Counted from the stretch's first letter, positions 1 to 9,528 are shown. The stretch: DNA of 40,304 nt from CAZEQD01 sp964514305 (GCA_964514305.1 CAZEQD010000016.1:1-40304), one strand, 5' to 3'. Numbers and translations: made by a program. The notes: generated by a model not told the origin, from the sequence alone.

Positions 1-2
1 AA

Positions 3-164
3 TGCATGAAAAATATCTATCTAGCCGAGACCAAAGCCAAGCCTCGAGTAAATCCCCTCGACCATCTAATTAAGTTGCAAAAAAATTGGCAAGAATTGAT
101 GGCTTTTTTTGCTTCAGAAAAAGAGGGAGCTAATGTCTGTAAACTTCTTGGCTATTTAAAATAA
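3..164 (+). CDS. 3' end of an unidentified gene (partial)
   Basis: An open frame enters from the left edge and stops with TAA at 162-164. It encodes about 53 residues, rich in Lys and Leu, ending in the sequence VCKLLGYLK. An ATG at 6-8 is in frame, so a 52-residue protein is possible, but no ribosome binding site can be judged because the upstream DNA is missing. It is more likely the C-terminus of a longer protein. I do not recognise the family. It converges with the DUF3014 gene, with 39 bases between the two stop codons. Confidence 0.45.
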   Translation, partial: CMKNIYLAETKAKPRVNPLDHLIKLQKNWQELMAFFASEKEGANVCKLLGYLK

Positions 165-203
165 GAAAAGAAAAAAATCGTCAGCTTTGGGGAATAATTT
201 AAG

Positions 204-1016
204 TCAATAAATCTTAGACCGAGGTAATCTTTCAGCTGGAATACCCAGACCAGAAGCTAGCTCATGCAACTTGCCTTGGATAATCCTCACATTTTCCGGT
301 CCCATGCGCAATAAATGCTTCTGGGCTTCGCTCAGACTTTCCAGCCTAGGATCGGCCATCTGGTAAGTAACTACTTTCTTCTTCAATAAAATATCCCCCT
401 CCACAATTGGTACCTTAAGCAGCTCTGCTATAGCTCTAATCAGGGTGGGCTGAAAATCCTGATGGGGATAACCTAAATCACTGTAAGCAGCTTGGATGAG
501 AGGTTTAAGCTGCCGGTAGAGAGTTAGGCAGTAATCAGTATCAAGAGAAAGGAAAACATCAGCCACCTGATCATAGCGGTGATAGCTCTGAGGATCCAAA
601 TAATAGCTTCGGCCTTTTTTTATAACCTTAAAATCTCCTGGAGGATAAAAAAATTCAATCTGAGGGCGAGGACTCAAGCCATGGGCAATATTATCAACAG
701 CCGCTGTGAATTTACGGATTAAGTCATTGGTCTTCAGCCAAGAAGCCAGCTGAGGGTGAGCTGAAAGGTCCATGGCCAGCTTACGGACAACATCATCACT
801 TTGATCCAGTTCAACCTGAGAAGCCTCTTTAAGGGCTTCCTCTCTGGCCTTTAAGGATTCTTCCAGGGGAACCTCCACCGCTGGCTTTTCAGAAACCTTC
901 TTAGCTGGAGCAACTTCTTTAGTTTTTTCTACAAAAAGAAAATAAATGGCTAAAGCAGCACCTATCAAGATAACTATAACTATTCCTGTTAAAATAACTC
1001 TTTTATTTTCTTCCAT
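204..1016 (-). CDS. DUF3014 domain membrane-anchored protein
   Basis: The 270-residue protein has a short cytoplasmic start, one membrane helix at about residues 7-28, a charged Glu/Lys/Pro-rich linker to about residue 65, and then a soluble domain. That domain carries the DUF3014 pattern: a LDQSDDVVRKLA-like opening, a SWLKTNDLIRKFTAAVDN segment, and later a YDQVADVFLSLD segment. DUF3014 proteins are usually single-pass inner-membrane proteins with a periplasmic domain and no known function. The length is normal for the family. The start ATG is preceded by an AAGGGGAGGAAAA-type ribosome binding site. The family call comes from remembered motifs, not a search. Confidence 0.8.
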   Translation of the reverse strand: MEENKRVILTGIVIVILIGAALAIYFLFVEKTKEVAPAKKVSEKPAVEVPLEESLKAREEALKEASQVELDQSDDVVRKLAMDLSAHPQLASWLKTNDLIRKFTAAVDNIAHGLSPRPQIEFFYPPGDFKVIKKGRSYYLDPQSYHRYDQVADVFLSLDTDYCLTLYRQLKPLIQAAYSDLGYPHQDFQPTLIRAIAELLKVPIVEGDILLKKKVVTYQMADPRLESLSEAQKHLLRMGPENVRIIQGKLHELASGLGIPAERLPRSKIY

Positions 1017-1211
1017 ATTTTCCTCCCCTTAATTTCATCTTCTTTATATCGCTGACTACATTATACGAAATTTAAAGGTTCCAATTCCAATTAAAAAAGG
1101 TAAGAATTTCTAAAACGGTGATAACTAATAACAAACAAAGTTGTTTTTAAAGACATTCATTTCTTTTCATCCTATACCCATAGCCAGCAGCGGAAGAAGA
1201 TGAATAGGTTC

Positions 1212-1709
1212 TTAAATATTCATATTCTTATACATTTTCTGGCTGTATTCTGAAAAATATTTTATTACTTTTTCATAAAGTTGAGGGTCATTTTCCCTTA
1301 AAGGCTTCAGCTGATGAGGGTTTATAAACAGCTCCAAGTCAGTGTTAGCCTTAAAAGCTTTAACAAAAAATTCTCTAACTTCCTTTTCTTTGGCTGGAAT
1401 GAACTTTAACAGGGCTCGAAGATGTTTCTGTTTCTGTTTAATTATTTTATCCTTAGCAGCCTTGAACCTAGAATAAAGTCGCGGTCCTAAACAATCTTTA
1501 GCAGCCGGACACCAGCTGGCACAACCAAAATCTTGGAGGAGCCTTTCATCACTTTTTTCTAATTTGGTCTTACAGCCTGGACAAATCCTGAATTTATCAT
1601 CAAAAAAGAATTCAACTTTATATCCACAATTGGGGCAGGTTATCTCATAAACAATATCTTCCAAACGTTTTCTGCTTAAATCTTGCCCTGGGCATTTTTT
1701 GTAAATCAT
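1212..1709 (-). CDS. Cysteine-rich zinc-ribbon protein of unknown function
   Basis: The 165-residue soluble protein has eight cysteines in its first half: C6, a CPNC pair at 25-28, a CPGC pair at 43-46, and C63, C67 and C73. The two CPxC knuckles form a typical zinc ribbon. The second set, in a FGCASWCPAAKDCLG context, could bind another metal. The second half is Lys-rich and helical with no catalytic motif. Similar short proteins opening with KKCPGQD are, as I recall, conserved in anaerobes and sometimes found beside or fused to HD-domain phosphohydrolases, but no HD domain is present here. The ribosome binding site before the ATG is weak. It is a probable nucleic-acid or metal-binding protein; the real role is unknown. 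Confidence 0.7.
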   Translation of the reverse strand: MIYKKCPGQDLSRKRLEDIVYEITCPNCGYKVEFFFDDKFRICPGCKTKLEKSDERLLQDFGCASWCPAAKDCLGPRLYSRFKAAKDKIIKQKQKHLRALLKFIPAKEKEVREFFVKAFKANTDLELFINPHQLKPLRENDPQLYEKVIKYFSEYSQKMYKNMNI

Positions 1710-1827
1710 AACTTTTTTTAATTCTTACATTTTCTTTCATTTAAGACAATAGAAAAGCAGATTAAATTAAAAAAATTAAGGTAAATAAGAAAGGAAGTAA
1801 TTTTTCCAATCTAAAATCTTAAGGGAC

Positions 1828-3552
1828 TCACTGTTTATACATAACCTTACCGCCAACTATAGTATAGAGGACTTTAGCCTTCAAAATTTCATCTTCGGGA
1901 ACAGTCATTATATCTCGAGAAAGAACGGTAATATCAGCAAATTTACCCGGAGTTAAAGAACCAAACTTGTCTTCAGCAAAAGCAGCATAAGCTCCATTAA
2001 GAGTATATGAACAGAGAGCTTCCTTTCGAGTCATTTTTTGATCTAGGTAAAAATAGGTTCCATCTTTTAATTTCCTGGTAACTGAGGCATAAAAGCAAGC
2101 AATAGGATCTACATCTTCAACTGGTGTATCAGTGCCATTGCAAATAATTGCTCCTGATTTTATTAATTTCTGCCAGACATAGGCTCCCTCTTTAGCTCTT
2201 TCTTCGCCCAAGCGCTTAATGACCCAAGGCCCATCTGAGGTACAATGGATAGCTTGCATAGAGGCAACCACGCCTAATTGGCCAAAACGAGGAATATCGC
2301 TCGGATTAAGATGTTGAGCATGTTCAACTCGCCAGCGTAAATCTTTCTTCTCTGGATGAGCTTTAAATGTCTCCTCATAAATATTGAGAATTTCTCGATT
2401 GGCACGGTCACCAATGGCATGGGTACAGAGCTGAAAACCGTTGTTAATGGCTATTTCCGCTGTTTCTTTAATAATCTCAACTGGAGTTGTATTTAAGCCT
2501 GTACTGGAAGGAAGATCCGTATAAGGATCCAACAGCCAGGCTCCATGAGAGCCCAAGGCTCCATCCATAAAACGTTTAATGGCTCTAACTGTCAAATGAT
2601 AATTGCCGAAGCCGATAATTTTATATTGAGCTAAATGGTCTTTCAACTGCTTATTATTCTCATTAATCATAACCCAGAGCCGGATTCCTAATTTCCCTTC
2701 TCCAGCTAATTTCTTGAATAAGTCTACAGTTTTAAATGAAGAGCTAGCATCATAAAAACTGGTTACTCCTTTGGCTAAACATTCCTGGACAGCCAGGTCA
2801 ATTGCCTGCCGATTTCGAGCCTCAATCTGCTCAGGTGATAGCTTGGCCATATATTCTCTTAAAGATCTACTAACCAATCCCTGGGCAGTTTCCCGAAAGG
2901 CTCCAACAGGATTTCCTTGAGAGTCTCGGACAATTTCTCCTCCTTCTGGATTAGGTGTCTTAGCTGTTATGCCGGCTAATTTCATAGCTTTAGAATTGGC
3001 CAAGCAGGAATGTCCACTGGCATGAGTGAGAAGAACTGGATTATCTGGAGAAACCTGACTTAATTTATGATGAAAAGGCAACCCATCTATATTGGGCTCA
3101 GGTATTTTATCCCATTTCTCTTGATGCCAGCCTCCTCCTAATATCCATTCACCAGGCTTGGCTTTTTTTACTGCCTCAGCGACCATGGCCACGATCTCAT
3201 CCCAGTTCTTGGCCTGCCTTAAGTCCAGCTCCATCTTCGACTCACCTAAGCTGAGAAAATGTCCATGAGAATCCATAAAACCAGGAATGGCCAGCTTTCC
3301 TTCCAAGTCAATAACTTGAGTTTTGTCAGATATATATGCCTTTATCTCCTGGTTAGTACCGACAGCTACAATTTTATCACCCCTGACAGCTAAGGCTTCA
3401 GCTTCAGGCTGGGCTTCATCTACAGTAACAATCTTACCATTGATTAAGGCCAAGTCAGCCGGTTCCTTCTTCTGTTGGCAGGTTGCAAAGAAAAAAAGAC
3501 CGAAAACAATTAAAGAAACCACTAACAATTTGAAAGATAAGGATTTTTTCAT
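1828..3552 (-). CDS. Lipoprotein amidohydrolase, YtcJ/Amidohydro_3 type
   Basis: The predicted 574-residue protein belongs to the metal-dependent amidohydrolase superfamily (YtcJ-like). Such enzymes hydrolyse amide or related bonds in small substrates, which cannot be named here. Visible motifs are the HGH metal pair at residues 96-98 (MDSHGHF), a THAIGDRAN segment, a WRVEHAQHL segment and a late GTDTPVEDVDP metal-Asp region. The N-terminus has a hydrophobic signal ending in FFATC with Cys25, a plausible but imperfect lipobox, so the enzyme is probably exported and lipid-anchored. I chose the ATG at 3550-3552 because AAAGGAGGAG lies 8 bases upstream. The frame is open further upstream (to about 3606), but those codons lie before the ribosome binding site. 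Confidence 0.88.
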   Translation of the reverse strand: MKKSLSFKLLVVSLIVFGLFFFATCQQKKEPADLALINGKIVTVDEAQPEAEALAVRGDKIVAVGTNQEIKAYISDKTQVIDLEGKLAIPGFMDSHGHFLSLGESKMELDLRQAKNWDEIVAMVAEAVKKAKPGEWILGGGWHQEKWDKIPEPNIDGLPFHHKLSQVSPDNPVLLTHASGHSCLANSKAMKLAGITAKTPNPEGGEIVRDSQGNPVGAFRETAQGLVSRSLREYMAKLSPEQIEARNRQAIDLAVQECLAKGVTSFYDASSSFKTVDLFKKLAGEGKLGIRLWVMINENNKQLKDHLAQYKIIGFGNYHLTVRAIKRFMDGALGSHGAWLLDPYTDLPSSTGLNTTPVEIIKETAEIAINNGFQLCTHAIGDRANREILNIYEETFKAHPEKKDLRWRVEHAQHLNPSDIPRFGQLGVVASMQAIHCTSDGPWVIKRLGEERAKEGAYVWQKLIKSGAIICNGTDTPVEDVDPIACFYASVTRKLKDGTYFYLDQKMTRKEALCSYTLNGAYAAFAEDKFGSLTPGKFADITVLSRDIMTVPEDEILKAKVLYTIVGGKVMYKQ

Positions 3553-3628
3553 AATAATACTCCTCCTTTGATGGCAAAAAAAAACAATAATATTTTTAAT
3601 TTTCACTAATTACCCATCAGGCAAAAAT

Positions 3629-3657
3629 ATCATATTTTTTTTAAAAAGAGAATTCAA
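3629..3657 (-). promoter_or_regulatory. Candidate sigma70 promoter of the amidohydrolase gene
   Basis: On the minus strand, TTGAAT is followed after exactly 17 bases by TATGAT, a good match to the -35/-10 consensus. It would start transcription roughly 70 bases before the amidohydrolase ATG. It was found by eye only. Confidence 0.45.
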
Positions 3658-3674
3658 GTTTTTAGAAAAGATCT

Positions 3675-4079
3675 TTATTGTTGGTTTATTTTCTTCAACT
3701 CTATAGAAGAAGAGCTGCCATCTTCCAGCTCCCAATAACCGCTCAGACTGTCTTCTGAATCAATTGTCAAATTCATAAAAACCCGCATATACTCTGCTCC
3801 ATCGAAAATAGCAAAACTAAAAGAAAAATTATTGTCTTCAAATTCAATATCTTCTATTTCTTCATTCTGGGCAAATCCAAATGAATCAGAAATGGTGCCC
3901 TTATAACCTTCAGCAGTTCTAGTCAGAATTAGGGTTATCTCATCTACATCCTGAAGATCAGGTATTTCTGTTGTGCCTTTCCAGGTTCCACTCAAATCTA
4001 CTCCCTGAGATAAGCCACGCAAAAAAGATAGAGTAAAAAGAAAAACAAAAATTGCCAAAATGGAAAATGCCTTTTTCAT
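3675..4079 (-). CDS. Small exported beta-rich protein, unknown function
   Basis: The 134-residue protein has a clear signal peptide (residues 1 to about 25, ending near LSQG). A short beta-rich domain follows, opening with VDLSGTWKGT and containing a GYWELEDGSSS-like segment near the end. This resembles the small calycin/lipocalin-like 'GTWxG' exported domains that sit beside hydrolases in many bacteria, but I cannot name a family. It has no catalytic residues that I recognise and is very acidic. AAGGAAGGAG lies just before the ATG. It is encoded upstream of the amidohydrolase on the same strand, about 120 bases away with a separate promoter candidate between, so co-transcription is uncertain. 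Confidence 0.7.
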   Translation of the reverse strand: MKKAFSILAIFVFLFTLSFLRGLSQGVDLSGTWKGTTEIPDLQDVDEITLILTRTAEGYKGTISDSFGFAQNEEIEDIEFEDNNFSFSFAIFDGAEYMRVFMNLTIDSEDSLSGYWELEDGSSSSIELKKINQQ

Positions 4080-4225
4080 CCCAACTCCTTCCTTATTAAA
4101 CTAATTAGATTAAAATTTTACCTCTTTCTTCAGAGGAATCTAATAATAATTTCATCTATAATTACGAAAATAATGAGAAAAGGTTCGTTAATGTCTTAGA
4201 TTCTTCTCCTGAAATTTTGTCTTTC

Positions 4226-6025
4226 CTAAAGTTTAGAGGCTGATAACCTACCTTTTTTCTTTATCACAGTCAAACCACTAACCGATCCATTCCTATCAAA
4301 ATTGAATTTAATAAACAGGTTGAAAGCCATTTCTATTTGATAGCCAGCAAATTCATTATTTCCAACTGACATAAAAGGGAGTTTGAGGTTTGGAGCTCCA
4401 GGAGAGGGGCCAATCCCAACATTTTTCTTACCTTGCCAATAAAGTTCAAAATAAAGGTTCCTTCTTTTTCCTTTAAGTTTCAAGTAGACAACCGTTGTCT
4501 CCTTTCCCCTGAAATTAGAAGGCAGCACTTCTTCAACCAAAATATCCCTAATTTCCCCTTCTCTCTTTCTAAATTCAGCTAAGCGCTGGCCAACAAGAGC
4601 TCTAACAGCCGCTAATCTCTTATCTCTGTTATAAAGAACCTCAGCAAGAGGCGTATAATTATTTTCTAAGGCAGCCCGAAAGGCAGAAAGGGAGAGCGCA
4701 CTAATTTCTTTCAGATAATTTTGATCAGTTTTTTCAGAAAAATAAAGGGCAGTAACCGCAGCCTGATTTTCTGGAGTAACCAACAGCTGGCCGTCAGCAG
4801 CTCTGATTCTAAGATGACCTCCCCTCTTAAATTTGTATTCTCCTTCAAATTTAGCCAGTTCCTTTGGGGTTAGGAGATTAACTTTTGGAGGAATACTAAC
4901 TTCTCCTCCAAAAACCAAAGTTTCAATTTTATCTCTAACAACTTCAAAAAGAGGCTTGTGATCAAAGCTCTGATTGCAAAAAAGAATGGTAACTATTTTG
5001 GCTTCTAAATAGCGGCGCATTTCGGCACTGTTTCCCAACATACTGCCTCCATCGTGCTGGATAAGAAGCCCATGGTCTGTTTTTAAAACATCCCAGCCAT
5101 AGCCGTAATTGTTTAAGTAAGGTGTAAATATTTTTTTCTTGGCTTGCTCAGAAAGGACTTTATGGCCGAGAAGAGCCAGGTGCCACCGGTACATATCTGC
5201 CGTTGTCGTTAAAATACCGCCATTTCCCAAAAGATTCCAATAGGGATAAGCTTTTTCTAAAGGGGTGCCATTATCTTTGTCTCCAACATACCAATGGGCC
5301 ACAACTTTTTTACTCCAATCCGGGATTATATAGCCAGTAAATTTCATACTGGCTGGCTGGAATAAATTTTGGTGAAGAAATTGTTCATAGCTTTGACCTG
5401 ATACTTTTTCAATCACAGCGGCTAACAAACTGTAGCCCGCGTTAGAATAATGAAAGCGCTGGCCTGGTTTAAAAAGAAGAGGGGCCTCCAGAATTTTTTT
5501 GACAGTTTCTTCCCGTCTGGCTTTTTCATAGTCCAAACCAGTGTAATTTATGACTCCAGCCGTATGAGTCAGCAGATGATGAAGAGTAATCTGGCCCTTA
5601 TCTGGAGGAATATCTTTAAAAAATTTCGTAAGCGAGTCTTCTGTTTTTAGCTTGCCCATCATTTTCAGCTTCATAATTCCAGCGGCCGTAAATTGTTTGG
5701 TGAGAGAGCCGGTGCTAAAGACAGTTTCTGAAGTATTGGGAATATGGGAAGACCTGATGGCCCAACCATATCCCTTATTAAGGATTACATGGCCATCTTT
5801 GGCCACCAGTAAAGCACCCGAAAAGCCAAAAGGGGTTATTCTTTTCAAATATAAATCAATTTTCTGAGCCAGCTCTCCCCTGACAGTTTCTTCTGGAATC
5901 GAGGTTTCCTGAAATATTTCAGTAGCTAAAATTAAGCTCGAAACTGAAGCAAGCAAAAAGACAATAATTATTGATAGATAATGTTTTGCATTGTATTTTT
6001 TATCCAATCTGGATTCTTCTCTCAT
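4226..6025 (-). CDS. Serine hydrolase, class C beta-lactamase fold, with C-terminal extension
   Basis: The predicted 599-residue membrane-anchored or exported enzyme has the penicillin-binding-protein/class C beta-lactamase fold. The active-site signature is complete: SLTK at residues 107-110 (nucleophile Ser, base Lys), YSN at 193-195 and HDGG from His324 in place of KTG. Family members act as D-amino-acid peptidases, esterases or cell-wall enzymes rather than true beta-lactamases. Residues 15-36 form a signal or anchor helix. After the catalytic domain (to about residue 380) come about 220 residues with a DUF3471-like beta domain and a Lys/Arg-rich tail. I start at the ATG at 6023-6025, which has GGGTGG six bases upstream. 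A TTG eleven codons earlier is the alternative. Confidence 0.88.
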   Translation of the reverse strand: MREESRLDKKYNAKHYLSIIIVFLLASVSSLILATEIFQETSIPEETVRGELAQKIDLYLKRITPFGFSGALLVAKDGHVILNKGYGWAIRSSHIPNTSETVFSTGSLTKQFTAAGIMKLKMMGKLKTEDSLTKFFKDIPPDKGQITLHHLLTHTAGVINYTGLDYEKARREETVKKILEAPLLFKPGQRFHYSNAGYSLLAAVIEKVSGQSYEQFLHQNLFQPASMKFTGYIIPDWSKKVVAHWYVGDKDNGTPLEKAYPYWNLLGNGGILTTTADMYRWHLALLGHKVLSEQAKKKIFTPYLNNYGYGWDVLKTDHGLLIQHDGGSMLGNSAEMRRYLEAKIVTILFCNQSFDHKPLFEVVRDKIETLVFGGEVSIPPKVNLLTPKELAKFEGEYKFKRGGHLRIRAADGQLLVTPENQAAVTALYFSEKTDQNYLKEISALSLSAFRAALENNYTPLAEVLYNRDKRLAAVRALVGQRLAEFRKREGEIRDILVEEVLPSNFRGKETTVVYLKLKGKRRNLYFELYWQGKKNVGIGPSPGAPNLKLPFMSVGNNEFAGYQIEMAFNLFIKFNFDRNGSVSGLTVIKKKGRLSASKL

Positions 6026-6364
6026 TTCATTCCACCCTATCAAAATTTTTAAGGACAAAAAGTGAATTAATCAATATCACTTTTTTATAAAAAAACTTTT
6101 GCCAGAAAAATGTAAGATAATATGATGATTTGATGCAAGTACTTTCTATAGCCCCTCCTTCCTCCTTTACCTTTTTTTAGGTCTTGTAGACCACTCTATT
6201 AGAAATTGTATATTAATAAACTAAACATCTAAATAAAAGTTGCTAATAAAATATTTCAGTTCATTTTCATGTTTCCGATTTGACTTCTTTCTCTTTAATA
6301 GTATATAGGTTACAAAGAAACAAAAACAAACTGAATTAAAAATATTTTGAGCCAAGGAGGTTTA
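6026..6364. promoter_or_regulatory. Divergent intergenic region with candidate promoter for esterase 1
   Basis: This AT-rich 339-base spacer separates two divergent genes. Toward the esterase, TTGACT at 6280-6285 is followed after 16 bases by TATATA at 6302-6307, and AAGGAGG at 6354-6360 is the ribosome binding site. No comparably good promoter was seen toward the serine hydrolase; TTGCAT followed by TACATT at 18 bases is the best minus-strand candidate. Nothing else was recognised here. Confidence 0.4.
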
Positions 6365-8125
6365 ATGGTGGCTTTAAAACGATTAAAAAATCTATTCATT
6401 CTAGCCTTTTTCCTCATCTTACCCCTATTTTTGATTAGCTGCCAAGCAAAGAAAGAAAAAGTTGAAGAATCTTTTTCCTTTGGCATTTCCTTTAGCCAAG
6501 AACTTTCCTCTGAAGCTCTGGATGGAAGAGTGCTCCTTCTGATCTCAACTGACAGCAGCAGAGAGCCGCGTTTTCAAATAAGCGATGGTCCTAATACTCA
6601 GCTTGTCTTTGGAATTGATGTCGAAAATCTAAAACCCGGAGAAATAGCTGTTATCGACCGGCATGTTTTTGGTTACCCTTTAACCAGTATCGGCAAGATT
6701 CCATCTGGTAAATACTGGGTTCAGGCTCTTCTCCACCGCTATGAAACCTTTCACCGTTCTGACGGGCATACAGTTAAATTACCCATGGACCGAGGAGAAG
6801 GCCAGCACTGGAATCGGGCTCCGGGCAATCTTTATAGTACTCCCCGCCAATTAAAGATCGACCCCTCCCAAAGCAAAATGATTAAAATCAGGCTCGATAA
6901 AAAAATCCCTCCCATCCCTGAACCAAAAGAAACAAAATATATCAAGCATGTAAAAATCCAAAGTAAATTGCTCTCAGAATTCTGGGGACGGCCTATGTAT
7001 CTCGGGGCTCACGTCCTTTTACCTGAAGGCTTCGATGAACATCCAGAAGCACACTATCCCCTGGTTATTGATCATGGCCACTTTCCCTACACTTTCAGTG
7101 GCTTCCGTGAGACTCCGCCTGATCCCAACCTTAAACCTATTTTCAGCCCAAGATTTAACTGGCAAGCTTATAATAGAACCGTCCAAGAATATGCTTATAA
7201 GTTTTATCAGTACTGGATAGCAGCCAACACCCCCAGAATGATTATCATCAAAATTCAACATGCCAATCCTTATTATGACGATTCCTATGCTGTCAATTCA
7301 GCCAATTTAGGTCCCTATGGAGATGCCATTACTTATGAACTTATTCCTTACATAGAGAAAAAATTCAGAGGCATAGGTCAAGGCTGGGCCAGGTTCCTTT
7401 ACGGCGGCTCTACAGGTGGCTGGGAAACATTGGCTGCTCAAATTTTCTACCCTGATGAATATAACGGGTGTTTTGCTGCCTGTCCTGATCCCATTGATTT
7501 CAGAGCTTATGCTGTAGTTAACATTTATCAGGATAAAAATGCTTACTACATAGAGTCTCAGTGGAAACATACCCCTCGACCCGGACACCGCAATTGGCTG
7601 GGCCATATTAATTGCACTATAGAAGACATGAACCATAAAGAGCTAGCTTTAGGCACTAAAGCCCGCTCTGGCGACCAGTGGGACATCTGGCAGGCAGTTT
7701 ACGGTCCTGTCGGCAGGGATGGCTATCCCCAGCCAATTTGGGATAAATTAACAGGCGAAATTGATCACACCGTAGCTGAATACTGGCGGAATCACTATGA
7801 TCTCCGCTATATATTAGAAAGAGATTGGTCAAAACTTGGTCCCAAGCTTAAAGGAAAAATACATATTTATTGTGGGGATATGGATAATTATTATTTAAAT
7901 AATGCTGTTTATCTAATGGAAAAATTTTTAGAAAGTACTAAAGATCCTTATTATGAAGGAGAAGTGGATTATGGAGATAGGGCCGAACACTGCTGGAATG
8001 GAGATCACACCCGTCCTAATGCTATCTCTCGCTTAAGATATCATCAGATGTTTGCTCCTAAAATTGTCAAACGCATATTAAAAACAGCTCCAGCTGGGGC
8101 TGATCTCAAAAGCTGGCGGTATTAG
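6365..8125 (+). CDS. Putative lipoprotein esterase, alpha/beta-hydrolase fold (copy 1)
   Basis: The predicted 586-residue lipoprotein has lipobox LISC with Cys26. Residues of about 35-190 form a beta-rich N-terminal domain, and the rest looks like an alpha/beta hydrolase of the esterase D type. The probable nucleophile is Ser349 in GGSTGG, a variant of GxSxG, within LYGGSTGGWETLAAQ; a late GDMDNYYL segment and a C-terminal HCWNGDH segment offer the acid and histidine. The substrate is unknown. I chose ATG 6365 because AAGGAGG ends 4 bases upstream; GTG 6368, with 7-base spacing, is equally possible. The gene is a clear paralogue of the one at 33400-35055: they share FWGRPMYLG, DDSYAVNSAN and IWQAVYGPVG blocks. 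The product ends only 8 bases before the stop codon of the convergent aminotransferase gene. Confidence 0.82.
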   Translation: MVALKRLKNLFILAFFLILPLFLISCQAKKEKVEESFSFGISFSQELSSEALDGRVLLLISTDSSREPRFQISDGPNTQLVFGIDVENLKPGEIAVIDRHVFGYPLTSIGKIPSGKYWVQALLHRYETFHRSDGHTVKLPMDRGEGQHWNRAPGNLYSTPRQLKIDPSQSKMIKIRLDKKIPPIPEPKETKYIKHVKIQSKLLSEFWGRPMYLGAHVLLPEGFDEHPEAHYPLVIDHGHFPYTFSGFRETPPDPNLKPIFSPRFNWQAYNRTVQEYAYKFYQYWIAANTPRMIIIKIQHANPYYDDSYAVNSANLGPYGDAITYELIPYIEKKFRGIGQGWARFLYGGSTGGWETLAAQIFYPDEYNGCFAACPDPIDFRAYAVVNIYQDKNAYYIESQWKHTPRPGHRNWLGHINCTIEDMNHKELALGTKARSGDQWDIWQAVYGPVGRDGYPQPIWDKLTGEIDHTVAEYWRNHYDLRYILERDWSKLGPKLKGKIHIYCGDMDNYYLNNAVYLMEKFLESTKDPYYEGEVDYGDRAEHCWNGDHTRPNAISRLRYHQMFAPKIVKRILKTAPAGADLKSWRY

Positions 8126-8133
8126 CTTAATCT

Positions 8134-9498
8134 TTATCTTGATTTTTCTACTTCTCTGACTGCTTCCTCGAATATCTCAATGCCTTTGATAGCCAGTTCC
8201 TCTGTTAGGACTAAGGGAGGCAGAAAGCGGACTACATTAAAATAGTGTCCTCCAATTTCAACCAGCAGACCCCGGCGATGGCATAATCTTCTCACTTCCT
8301 TGGCTAAAGAAGGACCAGGTTCTCGGGACGATTTATCTTTAACCATCTCTATACCCATCATTAATCCCTTTCCTCTCACCTCCCCAATAATTTCAGATTC
8401 TTTTTCAACCTCTTTTAGCCAGGAAAGCATGGTTTGGCCTAAATTATAAGCGTGTTCAGCCAGTCTGTTTTTGAGCATAAACTTCAAAGCTGCCTGGCCT
8501 GCTGCGTAAGCCATGACATTTCCTCTAAAAGTACCTATATGTTTTCCTGGGAGCCATTTATCCAAATCTTCTCTAAAAGCAAGACAAGCAATGGGAAAGC
8601 CTACTCCTCCCAAAGCTTTGCTCATGGTTACCATATCGGGAATGGTCGAAGTGTGCTCAAAAGCAAACATCTTGCCAGTCCGACAAAGGCCAGCTTGAAC
8701 CTCATCTATGATCATTAAAATGCCATGACGGCTGCAAATTTCTCTAATTTTGGGCAGAAATTTGGGAGGAGGAATAATCGTCCCCCCTTCTCCTTGAATA
8801 GCCTCAATTATCACTGCTGCCGGTTCATTAACTCCAGAATGAGGGTCCTCAAGAACATGTTCAAAATACTGGGCACAATCAAGACTACAGGTCTCCCTTT
8901 GTTGACCAAAGGCACATCGATAGCAGTAAGCATATGGAACATAATGAACTTCAGGAACAAGGGGCAATAAGCCTTCTTTAAAACTCCGGCCACTGGAAAG
9001 TGAAAGGGCTCCTGCGCTCATACCGTGATAAGAACCCTCAAAGGCAATAATAGGAATGCGGTGGGTATTATATTTAGCCAATTTAACAGCTGCTTCTACA
9101 GCATCAGAACCGCTTGGTCCACCAAAAAAGACCCGATTTAAAGAGGGCGGTAAAAGACTAAGGAGTATTTCTATAAGAGCTTTACGTGGAGCATGAGGAA
9201 AGTCAAGGGCATGAGTAAGCTCCCCCAGTTGTTTTTCAGCTGCTTTTAATACCTCTGGATTAGAATGTCCAACATTCATCACTCCCGCCCCACCGAAAAA
9301 ATCAATATAGATGTTACCATCTACATCTTCAACTGTAGCTCCTTTGGCTCGTTTGATGGCCATCGGTATTCCCTTTGGATAGGAAACAGCAGAACTTTCA
9401 TGGAGAGATTGATAATTAAGATATTCCTGGGAGAGAGGACCAGGAGGAAGAGTTCTAATTAAAGGCGCTTCTAAAAAGGATAAGTGACGGAAATCCAT
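8134..9498 (-). CDS. Class III PLP-dependent aminotransferase with a four-cysteine insertion
   Basis: The 454-residue cytoplasmic enzyme has aminotransferase class III hallmarks: GGPSGSDAVEAAVKLA (phosphate binding), SYHG, the IIDEVQAG Asp265 that holds the pyridine nitrogen, and Lys294 in MSKALGGVG for the Schiff base. Overall it resembles the 4-aminobutyrate/diaminobutyrate aminotransferase branch, which also contains archaeal amino-acid racemases. It moves an amino group from an omega- or alpha-amino acid to a 2-oxoacid, or may racemise an amino acid; the sequence does not settle which. The middle carries an insertion with Cys192, Cys195, Cys204 and Cys208 (CYRC...CSLDC), which suggests a bound metal. 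AAAGGAGG lies 6 bases before the ATG. It is monocistronic, in a peptide-scavenging neighbourhood. Confidence 0.9.
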   Translation of the reverse strand: MDFRHLSFLEAPLIRTLPPGPLSQEYLNYQSLHESSAVSYPKGIPMAIKRAKGATVEDVDGNIYIDFFGGAGVMNVGHSNPEVLKAAEKQLGELTHALDFPHAPRKALIEILLSLLPPSLNRVFFGGPSGSDAVEAAVKLAKYNTHRIPIIAFEGSYHGMSAGALSLSSGRSFKEGLLPLVPEVHYVPYAYCYRCAFGQQRETCSLDCAQYFEHVLEDPHSGVNEPAAVIIEAIQGEGGTIIPPPKFLPKIREICSRHGILMIIDEVQAGLCRTGKMFAFEHTSTIPDMVTMSKALGGVGFPIACLAFREDLDKWLPGKHIGTFRGNVMAYAAGQAALKFMLKNRLAEHAYNLGQTMLSWLKEVEKESEIIGEVRGKGLMMGIEMVKDKSSREPGPSLAKEVRRLCHRRGLLVEIGGHYFNVVRFLPPLVLTEELAIKGIEIFEEAVREVEKSR

Positions 9499-9528
9499 AA
9501 TTAACCTCCTTTAACCATAGCTCTTTCT

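Noticed and set aside
4084..4225. Small hairpin CCTCT...AGAGG in the spacer upstream of the 134-residue protein gene
   Set aside because: Five base pairs with no T-run and no clear position relative to a gene; consistent with chance.
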